Positions 1-5,194 of a DNA stretch of 5,696 bases are shown here, piece by piece. The notes beneath the pieces were generated by a model. It made no database searches. It saw only the letters and a list, made by a program, of their open reading frames with translations, and had not been told where the DNA came from. This DNA comes from an uncultured Synergistales bacterium (GTDB lineage: Bacteria; Synergistota; Synergistia; Synergistales; Aminobacteriaceae): positions 1-5,696 of the forward strand of contig CAJOEQ010000085.1 in NCBI GenBank assembly GCA_905233515.1. Direction: 5' to 3'. The position numbers and the translations under genes are program-made. Numbering within the stretch: the stretch's first letter is position 1; each line of letters begins with the position of its first letter.

Positions 1-104
1 ATGTGGCAGTGATAGTCGATGATCGGGCATTTTGCTGCCGTCTCGTGATAGAGTGCCTTTGCTGTCTCAGTGTTGAGCAAAAAATCTTTGTCCATGAATG
101 ACAT
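1..104 (-). CDS. uxaC: Uronate isomerase (glucuronate isomerase), N-terminal 34 codons only
   Basis: Partial gene; the 3' part lies beyond the left edge. UxaC interconverts D-glucuronate/D-fructuronate and D-galacturonate/D-tagaturonate in the cytoplasm, the first step of hexuronate catabolism. The 34 visible residues carry the family's opening pattern: MDKDFLL at residues 4-10, TAKALYH at 14-20, and PIIDYHCH at 27-34. His32 and His34 form the amidohydrolase-fold HxH metal motif of strand 1. The start at 104 is chosen because a perfect AAGGAGG (114-120) lies 9 bases upstream; a second in-frame ATG at 95 is too far from it. The gene follows the uxaA fragments by 34 bases on the same strand, the usual uxa partnership. 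Identification rests on a short but characteristic stretch; substrate preference cannot be judged from it. Confidence 0.9.
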   Translation of the reverse strand, partial: MSFMDKDFLLNTETAKALYHETAAKCPIIDYHCH

Positions 105-113
105 TTATAAATT

Positions 114-120
114 CCTCCTT
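114..120 (-). promoter_or_regulatory. Ribosome binding site of uxaC
   Basis: AAGGAGG on the minus strand, 9 bases before the ATG at 104. It is the strongest Shine-Dalgarno match in the window and decides the uxaC start. Confidence 0.85.
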
Positions 121-138
121 AAAAATTTTATATTATAT

Positions 139-618
139 TTATAATGTTGCTCCGGTCTTAAAAATTGCCATGCCTTGGAAATTATTTAATTCATTGCGAG
201 TTTTTTTGCCGCTTGCTACACTCTTGACGAAATCAAATAATTCTCGCGCTTTCTCCGGCAAAGTCCCGCCCTGAACAAGAGTCCCTGCGTTAAAATCTAT
301 CCAGTTGCTTTTACGTTCGGCCAAGTCTGAATTACTAGAAATTTTCACCGTCGGAACAGGACAGCCAAACGGAGTCCCCCTTCCAGTCGAGAATAATACA
401 ATTTGAGCACCTGATGAGGCCAAAGCAGTCGACGCAACTAAATCATTTCCGGGAGCTGATAACAAATTCAAGCCTTGAGTTATAACTTTTTCCGAATACT
501 TTAATACATCACTGACAGGAGCTGACCCGCTTTTTTGTGTACAGCCTAACGCCTTATCTTCAAGAGTCGTGATTCCGCCTGCTTTGTTGCCCGGTGAAGG
601 ATTCTCATAAACTGGCAT
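139..618 (-). CDS. uxaA: Altronate dehydratase, C-terminal fragment (frameshifted uxaA)
   Basis: This is the back third of UxaA, which dehydrates D-altronate to 2-keto-3-deoxy-D-gluconate. Family signatures are all present: YENPSPGNKAGGITTLEDK from residue 4, GCTQKSG at 25-31, NLLSAPGNDLVAS at 51-63, the FSTGRGTPFG block at 76-85, and WIDFNAG at 106-112. It ends with AIFKTGATL, the family's natural C-terminus, so nothing is missing on this side. The ATG at 618 has no convincing Shine-Dalgarno sequence and lies inside what is normally continuous protein; the same frame is closed by a TAA about 15 bases further upstream. It overlaps the front fragment by 14 bases in the +1 frame. The most likely reading is one uxaA gene broken by a small deletion. 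Stop-restart translation giving a two-part enzyme is possible but unproven. Confidence 0.85.
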   Translation of the reverse strand: MPVYENPSPGNKAGGITTLEDKALGCTQKSGSAPVSDVLKYSEKVITQGLNLLSAPGNDLVASTALASSGAQIVLFSTGRGTPFGCPVPTVKISSNSDLAERKSNWIDFNAGTLVQGGTLPEKARELFDFVKSVASGKKTRNELNNFQGMAIFKTGATL

Positions 619-640
619 TCCGCATATTGATTAAACTTAC
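600..640 (-). other. Frame break inside uxaA (probable deletion of about 20-23 bases)
   Basis: On the minus strand the front frame reads VSLIN and then MRNASL-stop. Moving one base forward, the sequence reads ICGMPVYENPSPG, the expected family continuation. Only 10 bases separate the Asn codon of LIN from the Pro codon of PVYEN. As I recall the family, about 10-11 residues (30-33 bases) sit there, so a loss of about 20-23 bases explains both the shortness and the shift better than a single-base sequencing slip. The interval open in both frames is only about 30 bases, and it contains no classic slippery run, so programmed frameshifting is a weak alternative. Confidence 0.75.
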
Positions 641-1603
641 TGTTTTCTTGTAAGTCTCTTCATCTTTGCAGCGATTCATTAAAATTGTCTCAGCTCCGAA
701 CATTTCCGGGACTTCTGTTAAAATCGTCGCGCCCCCTTGAGCAACTAACATATCAGAAAAATAACCGATTGTAGGATTCGCCGTAATTCCTGATAAGCCA
801 TCACTGCCGCCGCATTTGAGACCGACTATTAATTTAGATACAGGACAAGGAACTCGCGAATCACTCTTCATTTTTTCGACTAGACCGCGAATTATATTCA
901 TGCCTGACTCTATTTCGTCGTGAACGTCTTGAGAGATTAAGAATTTCACGCGCTCAGAGTCAAAATTTTTCATGTAAGGCTTTATCGTGTCGATTCCTGA
1001 ATTCTCACAGCCAAGACCAAGCATTAAGACTCCGCCTGCATTCGGGTGTGTTGCTAAGTCAGCTAAAATCTTTCTTGTATTCTCCTGATCGTCGGCCATT
1101 TGTGAACAGCCGTAGGGATGAGTAAAAGCTCTTACATTTTCGACACTGCCGCCCATAAATTTTTTTGCCTCATGTTCAAGAGTCAAAGCTATATCATTTA
1201 CACAGCCTACAGTTGGAATAATCCATAATTCATTACGCACTCCGACTCTTCCGTCAAATCTTATATAACCGTCAAAAGTTTCAGGATCCGCGCTCTCTAA
1301 TTTCGGGTGAGTCGGGTGATATTCATAGTCATGCGCGCCGCTTAAAAGAGTGTGCACGTTCTCAGTGTGAACATGATGACCCTTTTTTATTTCGCACTTG
1401 GCCGCACCGATCGGGAATCCGTATTTAATAATGCTTTCTCCCTCGTGAATGTCCTTCAGCGCGATTTTATGTCCCATCGGTATATCTTCGAGAACTTCAG
1501 CGTCAAAATCTGCACCTGCAACAGGTATTTTTTCGCCAGTCTTCAAAGCTCTTAATGCAACTGCTACTGAGTCATTTGCGTTGATTCTTATTAATTCGTT
1601 CAT
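605..1603 (-). CDS. uxaA: Altronate dehydratase, N-terminal fragment (frameshifted uxaA)
   Basis: Front two-thirds of UxaA (UxaA/GarD dehydratase family). Residues about 3-90 form the SAF domain, ending in GHHVHTENVHT (75-85). The central domain begins around GYIRFDGRVGVRNE (112-125) and shows IPTVGCVN (129-136), the HPYGCSQM segment (162-169), LGLGCEN (195-201) and LKCGGSDGLSGITANP (262-277). The family pattern continues through ETILMNRCKDEETY (305-318) and VSLIN (322-326), then six out-of-frame residues lead to a stop at 605-607. Intact family members are about 495 residues long. The start at 1603 is preceded by GGGAGG (1613-1618), which lies in the last codons of malQ, 3 bases separating malQ's stop from this ATG, so translation is probably coupled to malQ. 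The remaining third is in the next fragment, one frame away. Confidence 0.9.
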   Translation of the reverse strand: MNELIRINANDSVAVALRALKTGEKIPVAGADFDAEVLEDIPMGHKIALKDIHEGESIIKYGFPIGAAKCEIKKGHHVHTENVHTLLSGAHDYEYHPTHPKLESADPETFDGYIRFDGRVGVRNELWIIPTVGCVNDIALTLEHEAKKFMGGSVENVRAFTHPYGCSQMADDQENTRKILADLATHPNAGGVLMLGLGCENSGIDTIKPYMKNFDSERVKFLISQDVHDEIESGMNIIRGLVEKMKSDSRVPCPVSKLIVGLKCGGSDGLSGITANPTIGYFSDMLVAQGGATILTEVPEMFGAETILMNRCKDEETYKKTVSLINMRNASL

Positions 1604-1606
1604 AGT

Positions 1607-3118
1607 TTAAGCCCTCCCGTAAAGAATGCAGGCCGCCCTGATTCTGTCAGCAAGTCCGTCCGGTATAGCGTCTTTCAACATTCGCCACGCCCAATTACCT
1701 GAAGGAGTAGAAGGAACGTTAATTCTTGCTTCAGCACCGAGTCTTAAATAATCCTGCATAGGTATAATTGCAATATCTGCTACTGAACTTAATGCGATTC
1801 TTGTTACTTCAGAAGTAAAAATATAGCCGTCTAGCACATCTCGGCCAATATATGACGAGAAATTTTTTATCTCGTTTTCCGTCGCGTCATTCTCGAACCA
1901 TCCGCGAGAAGTGTTATTATCATGAGTCCCCGTATATACTACGTTCATTCTTGTATGATTATGAGGCGCATATGGATTATCAGAAGGATTCCCGAACGCA
2001 AAATGTAATACGAGCATTCCCGGCAAATTCAAATCTCGCCGCAATTCCTCAACATCAGGCGTAATAATTCCTAAATTCTCAGCCCAGAAAGGCATTTCAG
2101 GAAAATTATTTTTCAGGACAGCAAAAAATTTCTTATATGGAACGTCTACCCATTGCCCATTTTTCGCAGTAGCTTCACCGTAAGGCACTGACCAGTAAGC
2201 AGCAAGCCCCCTGAAATGATCTATTCTGATTCGGTCAAAAATTTCAAATAAATTTTTTAGTCTCCTGACCCACCAGTCAAAATTATGTCTCTCTAGTGAG
2301 TCCCATTTATATGTAGGATTGCCCCATAATTGCCCGGTCTCGCTGAAATAATCCGGCGGAACTCCTGCGACTGTTACAGGATTCAAATCTTCGTCAAGAT
2401 TAAAATATTCAGGATATAGCCAGACATCCGCGCAGTCTCGTGTTACATATAAAGGAATATCACCGATTAATTCAATTTTTAAGTCATTAAGAGTCTTGCG
2501 TAAATTCTTGGCCTGCTCAAAAAATATAAATTGATAGAATTCTTGTAAAATAATCTCGTTCTCATGTTCAGATTTAAATTTTTTAAGTGTGTTAGAGTCT
2601 TTATGTCTCAAATCTTCCGGCCATTCGTACCAAGCAAGCCCGTTATTTGCTGATTTTATAACGCTGAACAGCGCAAAACCTTCCAGCCAGTCCGTTTTTT
2701 GCCTGAAATTTTCAAATTCGCTCGTATTGCCTTTCACATATTCTGAGTATGCAGCATTAAGGACTTCGATTTTGAATTCCCGCGCCTGTTCGTAGTCTAC
2801 GTGTTCGGGAGTCTTTGTGAAATCATATTTTGCTGCGAGTTTATGCAATTTTTCACGAGTTATTAAATTCTGCTCGACTAATAAATCAGGACTAACAAGT
2901 AAATAATTTCCTGCAAATGCACTTGTCGGACTATAGGGCGAATTTCCGCAGCCCGGATCTATTGTTGTGAGCGGCAAAACCTGCCACATTGACTGCCCTG
3001 ACATGTGAAGGAATTTAGCAAATTTCACAGCTTCGGGGCCGAAATCTCCTATACCATATTGCGAAGGAAGCGCAGTTATAGGGAGTAAAATTCCTGCTGA
3101 ACGTTTATTATTGCTCAT
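1607..3118 (-). CDS. malQ: 4-alpha-glucanotransferase (GH77, amylomaltase)
   Basis: Cytoplasmic enzyme that transfers alpha-1,4-glucan segments between malto-oligosaccharides, releasing glucose and lengthening chains for phosphorylase. The 503 residues match the usual bacterial length. It opens with RSAGILLPITALPSQYGIGD (residues 6-25), the GH77 hallmark, followed by WQVLPL (45-50) and GNSPYSPTSAFAGN (58-71). Catalytic residues expected for the family are all present: nucleophile Asp300 in DRIRIDHFRG, acid/base Glu347 in WAENLG, and transition-state Asp400 in GTHDNNT. The nucleophile to acid/base spacing of 47 equals that of the Thermus enzyme as I recall it. The C-terminus has PSGNWAWR (472-479). 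The start at 3118 (MSNNKRS) is preferred to the ATG at 3136, because AAAGG lies 8-10 bases upstream of 3118 and the family begins near here. It is 33 bases from the amidohydrolase and 3 bases from uxaA. Confidence 0.96.
   Translation of the reverse strand: MSNNKRSAGILLPITALPSQYGIGDFGPEAVKFAKFLHMSGQSMWQVLPLTTIDPGCGNSPYSPTSAFAGNYLLVSPDLLVEQNLITREKLHKLAAKYDFTKTPEHVDYEQAREFKIEVLNAAYSEYVKGNTSEFENFRQKTDWLEGFALFSVIKSANNGLAWYEWPEDLRHKDSNTLKKFKSEHENEIILQEFYQFIFFEQAKNLRKTLNDLKIELIGDIPLYVTRDCADVWLYPEYFNLDEDLNPVTVAGVPPDYFSETGQLWGNPTYKWDSLERHNFDWWVRRLKNLFEIFDRIRIDHFRGLAAYWSVPYGEATAKNGQWVDVPYKKFFAVLKNNFPEMPFWAENLGIITPDVEELRRDLNLPGMLVLHFAFGNPSDNPYAPHNHTRMNVVYTGTHDNNTSRGWFENDATENEIKNFSSYIGRDVLDGYIFTSEVTRIALSSVADIAIIPMQDYLRLGAEARINVPSTPSGNWAWRMLKDAIPDGLADRIRAACILYGRA
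1613..1618 (-). promoter_or_regulatory. Ribosome binding site of uxaA embedded in the end of malQ
   Basis: GGGAGG on the minus strand, 9 bases before the uxaA ATG at 1603. The same bases encode the Gly and Arg of MalQ's C-terminal YGRA, so ribosomes finishing malQ would pass directly over it. Confidence 0.75.
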
Positions 3119-3126
3119 GAGATTAA

Positions 3127-3134
3127 CACCTTTC
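3127..3134 (-). promoter_or_regulatory. Ribosome binding site deciding the malQ start
   Basis: GAAAGGTG on the minus strand, 8 bases before the ATG at 3118. The other candidate ATG at 3136 overlaps this site and has none of its own, so the six extra N-terminal residues it would add are probably not translated. Confidence 0.65.
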
Positions 3135-3151
3135 ATAATTTAAATACGCTT

Positions 3152-4480
3152 TTATATTGCGCCTGAGTTATACACAGCACAACCTGCGCAAAATGTCATA
3201 GTTACATCAATTGCCGCAATTTCTTCAGGACTGACTAAAAACGGGTCTTGCTCAAGAATCACAAAATCTGCGTCATTTCCGACCGCAATTTCTCCACGCC
3301 TTGATTCATTTCCGCCGTTCCATGACGCTCCCCACGTGCAGACGCTCAAAGCCTCAGCAGTATTTAAGCCGCCCGATATTAGAGAACTCATAATTTTTAC
3401 AGGAGCTATTAAATTTTCTCCGCTGTTTGCAGAAATAACTATCCCGTTTTGAAATGCCTCATGAATATAATTATTTTCTTGTTCATTGCCTGAATTCAGA
3501 GAGACAATGCCGCCGAGTCCTAATAAATTCATACGGTCTAAAATATTCCCGCTGAAATTTTGAATCAAATGCCGAGAATTTTTGCGAGTTCGCTTAATTA
3601 CTCGTTCTAAAGCATTGACGCATGATTTATTATTGTCGCTTATTACCTGACAGCCCGATAAATGAGCTGAATATATCATCTTGTTTTGCTCAGTCTGTTC
3701 AAGCTGCCCGCGAATAAGAATCCCTCCGACTTTACAAAATGGGAGGCCGTCCCCTGTTCGCAGTCCTGTAGAGAGAAATTCATTCAAGCTGTTTACTTCA
3801 TCAAAGCCGAAATTACAACGCAATCTAAATGTGAGCATATAATACGCTTGAGACGAAAAAATTTCCCAGAGTCTCTCTGCCTCGTCGTGAAAATTAATCC
3901 ATATTTCAGTAATTCCCAGTGCGTTAATTTTTGGCGCATAAGTCTTCACAAGATATAAAATATCTTCGTCGCTCAATGCCGGTAAATGCTGAGTGAATTC
4001 GTCAAGCTCGACATTATTTTGCGGCATATTAAAAACGTTCATTGCTTGAGAATTTAATACGGCCTGATTATTTGCACGGGTAATTATTGCGCAGGGCATT
4101 GACGGGACAATCGAGTCAAGCTCATCACGTGAAATAATTATATTTTCCGGGAAGTCATAAGCGATATACCAGCCTCTTAACGGTTTAGGATTTGCATTTG
4201 TGTAGGCTTTGAGTGAGTCGCTGAATTCTTTAACATTTTTGACGCTGCCGAGACTCAAACGCTCCTGACTTTCTGCCCATGACAAAAAATTTAGTCCTGA
4301 GTCGCAGAATCCCGGCAATACTGTACGCCCGTGAAGGTCTATTATTTTCCCTGTTAGGCTGCTTGCGTCATCATCAATCGAAACAATTCGGCCATGCTCA
4401 AAAGTAATATTTGTTGCAGTATTCAGCGGCGTATGAATTCGGCCATTTACGAGTGAAATTCTTTCCTGCTGAGACTGCAT
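3152..4480 (-). CDS. Amidohydrolase-3 (YtcJ-like) family protein lacking the metal ligands; probable pseudoenzyme
   Basis: A 442-residue open frame with the layout of the amidohydrolase-3 family. The N-terminal beta part (VNGRIHTP, 11-18; GKIIDLHGRTVLPGFCDSG, 44-62) and the closing GEIAVGNDADFVILEQDPF (396-414) with GCAVYNSG (433-440) form the composite beta domain. GWYIAYDF (103-110) and the AVLNSQAM segment (140-147) belong to the barrel. The catalytic positions are degraded. The PGFxDxHxH motif reads PGFCDSGLN, with Gly62 and Asn64 for both histidines. The QVAxHAIGD site reads QVISDNNKS. The HRIEH site reads RHLIQN, with Asn308 for histidine. The GSDxP site reads roughly ANSGE. Only Lys250 of KVGGIL remains. 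It is about 100 residues shorter than typical YtcJ proteins. The ATG follows the TAA of the previous gene with no gap and no clear Shine-Dalgarno, so it is probably translationally coupled. Function unknown; a hydrolase role is doubtful. Confidence 0.75.
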   Translation of the reverse strand: MQSQQERISLVNGRIHTPLNTATNITFEHGRIVSIDDDASSLTGKIIDLHGRTVLPGFCDSGLNFLSWAESQERLSLGSVKNVKEFSDSLKAYTNANPKPLRGWYIAYDFPENIIISRDELDSIVPSMPCAIITRANNQAVLNSQAMNVFNMPQNNVELDEFTQHLPALSDEDILYLVKTYAPKINALGITEIWINFHDEAERLWEIFSSQAYYMLTFRLRCNFGFDEVNSLNEFLSTGLRTGDGLPFCKVGGILIRGQLEQTEQNKMIYSAHLSGCQVISDNNKSCVNALERVIKRTRKNSRHLIQNFSGNILDRMNLLGLGGIVSLNSGNEQENNYIHEAFQNGIVISANSGENLIAPVKIMSSLISGGLNTAEALSVCTWGASWNGGNESRRGEIAVGNDADFVILEQDPFLVSPEEIAAIDVTMTFCAGCAVYNSGAI

Positions 4481-4744
4481 TTAATATAACCCGCTGTGCT
4501 TTGTGCCTATTCCGAAAATTTGCAGAGCTGACTCCATTAATTCATTTTGAGACTTAACGAGAAATGCTCCCATAGCCATTTGAACTTTTGCTTGACTCAA
4601 ATCCATAGAGGCTTCTGCTATACTCATGGGATCTGCTCCACTCTCGAGAACTTTTGCGCTTGCTGCATTTGCTGTGTTTAGCGAGTTCTGCATTAAAGCG
4701 AGTCCGTTTTGCCCGAGTTTGTCGTAACTGTTAAGGCTTACCAT
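4481..4744 (-). CDS. Small helical protein of unknown function (possibly YjfB-like)
   Basis: An 87-residue protein, first gene of the minus-strand unit. It has no cysteine or tryptophan, no signal peptide or membrane segment, and seven methionines. Residues about 10-35 and 38-77 look like two amphipathic helices split by GADP (36-39). The segment SMDLSQAKVQMAMGAFLVK (46-64) resembles the LSQxxVQ-hydrophobic-KK core of the small YjfB putative motility proteins, and the spacing of hydrophobic residues also recalls rod-type flagellar proteins. Both are pattern impressions, not firm assignments. The start at 4744 is preferred to the ATG at 4765, which coincides with the GGAGGGAG ribosome binding site. 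Its TAA directly abuts the ATG of the amidohydrolase, suggesting linked production. No flagellar gene is visible nearby to support a motility role. Confidence 0.7.
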   Translation of the reverse strand: MVSLNSYDKLGQNGLALMQNSLNTANAASAKVLESGADPMSIAEASMDLSQAKVQMAMGAFLVKSQNELMESALQIFGIGTKHSGLY

Positions 4745-4755
4745 GATAAAAATTT

Positions 4756-4763
4756 CTCCCTCC
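4756..4763 (-). promoter_or_regulatory. Ribosome binding site deciding the start of the 87-residue protein
   Basis: GGAGGGAG on the minus strand, 11 bases before the ATG at 4744. It overlaps the upstream ATG at 4765, which therefore is unlikely to be used. Confidence 0.7.
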
Positions 4764-4784
4764 ATTAAGTAAAGATATAAATAA

Positions 4785-4836
4785 ATTATAATCTAGTGAA
4801 TTAATAAATTATATTCTACCAGTTTATATTTGTTTT
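4785..4836 (-). promoter_or_regulatory. Candidate promoter(s) of the minus-strand unit
   Basis: On the minus strand a perfect TATAAT (+ strand positions 4808-4813) has AAAACA (4831-4836) 17 bases upstream, matching three of six -35 bases. A second TATAAT lies at 4785-4790 with no good -35. The region is so A+T-rich that such boxes arise easily by chance, but it is the only sizeable gap before the co-directional gene series, so a promoter is expected here. Confidence 0.4.
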
Positions 4837-4902
4837 CGTGTGAATCTATGAGATTTATTAATTATCGCGAAAAAATTTTTATATTCGTGTAAAATAGATT
4901 TA
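4835..4902. repeat. Split direct repeat in the divergent promoter region
   Basis: TTCGTGT at 4835-4841 recurs at 4884-4890, and AGATTTA at 4851-4857 recurs at 4896-4902. The spacer within the first copy is 9 bases and within the second 5. The copies start 49 bases apart. The first touches the candidate -35 of the minus-strand promoter and the second overlaps the candidate -10 of the plus-strand promoter, so a shared regulator binding both is conceivable. This is only what the sequence shows; no known operator is recognised. Confidence 0.4.
4890..4895 (+). promoter_or_regulatory. Candidate -10 box for the hydrogenase-maturation unit
   Basis: TAAAAT, 39 bases centre-to-start before the ATG at 4929, preceded by GTG. 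No convincing -35 is visible at 16-18 bases upstream, so an activator or an extended -10 would be needed. The call rests mainly on position upstream of the first plus-strand gene. Confidence 0.25.
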
Positions 4903-4912
4903 ATAATTTTAT

Positions 4913-4918
4913 GGGAGG
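4913..4918 (+). promoter_or_regulatory. Ribosome binding site deciding the start of the TM1266-family gene
   Basis: GGGAGG, 10 bases before the ATG at 4929. It overlaps the other in-frame ATG at 4911, which lacks its own site, so the start at 4929 is preferred. Confidence 0.75.
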
Positions 4919-4928
4919 ATTTATTAAT

Positions 4929-5177
4929 ATGGAAACAAGAGTCGCCGTTATGAGCATCATCGTAGAAGACACTACAAAAATTGAGACATTAAATAATATC
5001 TTGCATGAATACCGCGATTATATAATTGGCCGCATGGGTCTGCCGTATCGTCCTAAGAAAATAAATATTATCAGCATTGCACTTGACGCGCCTCAAGATG
5101 TAATCTCCGCATTATCAGGAAAAGTCGGCAATCTCGAGGGAGTCAGCGTAAAAACAGCTTTCTCGAAAGATAATTAA
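4929..5177 (+). CDS. TM1266-family putative [FeFe]-hydrogenase system regulator
   Basis: An 82-residue protein matching the TM1266 family (named an iron-only hydrogenase system regulator), small ACT/ferredoxin-like domain proteins encoded beside H-cluster maturation genes. Visible family features are METRVAVMSIIVED (1-14), a helix containing LNNILHEY (21-28), the conserved IIGRMGLPY (32-40), INIISIALDAPQDVISAL (45-62) and SGKVGNLEGVSVK (63-75). There is no DNA-binding helix-turn-helix beside the ACT-like fold, so how it would regulate is not evident; the family name is a prediction from genome context. Its length equals the family norm when the start at 4929 is used. It is followed 2 bases later by hydE, the expected neighbour, which supports the assignment strongly. 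Confidence 0.88.
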   Translation: METRVAVMSIIVEDTTKIETLNNILHEYRDYIIGRMGLPYRPKKINIISIALDAPQDVISALSGKVGNLEGVSVKTAFSKDN

Positions 5178-5194
5178 TTTTGCGCGAATTAATT
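5172..5194 (+). repeat. Inverted repeat around the hydE start codon
   Basis: AATTAATT at 5172-5179 and again at 5187-5194. Because the 8-mer is its own reverse complement, the two copies can pair as an 8-bp stem around the 7-base loop TTGCGCG, which begins with hydE's TTG. The left arm includes the TAA stop of the upstream gene. The stem is all A-U and would be weak. Confidence 0.45.

Noticed and set aside
105..138. Possible terminator between the uxaA fragment and uxaC
   Set aside because: The stretch is only A+T-rich; no G/C-containing stem followed by a T-run is present, and the uxaC ribosome binding site lies within it.
605..630. Programmed +1 frameshift producing full-length UxaA
   Set aside because: No recognised slippery sequence or stop-codon context is present, and the product would still lack about eight linker residues; kept only as a weak alternative to a deletion.
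3119..3136. Start of MalQ at 3136
   Set aside because: The six extra residues overlap the AAAGG ribosome binding site for 3118 and do not resemble the MalQ N-terminus.
1352..3958. Several plus-strand open frames of 67-90 codons opposite malQ, uxaA and the amidohydrolase
   Set aside because: They are antisense to well-recognised genes, lack ribosome binding sites and show no family resemblance.
4745..4765. Start of the 87-residue protein at the ATG at 4765 (seven extra residues)
   Set aside because: That ATG is part of the GGAGGGAG site serving the ATG at 4744 and has no ribosome binding site of its own.
4911..4928. Start of the TM1266-family protein at the ATG at 4911
   Set aside because: It overlaps the GGGAGG at 4913-4918, and the family length and N-terminal METRVAVMSI fit the start at 4929.
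4745..4928. Riboswitch or small RNA in the divergent intergenic region
   Set aside because: No G/C-rich paired helices or conserved motif is seen; the region is mostly A/T with only the split direct repeat standing out.
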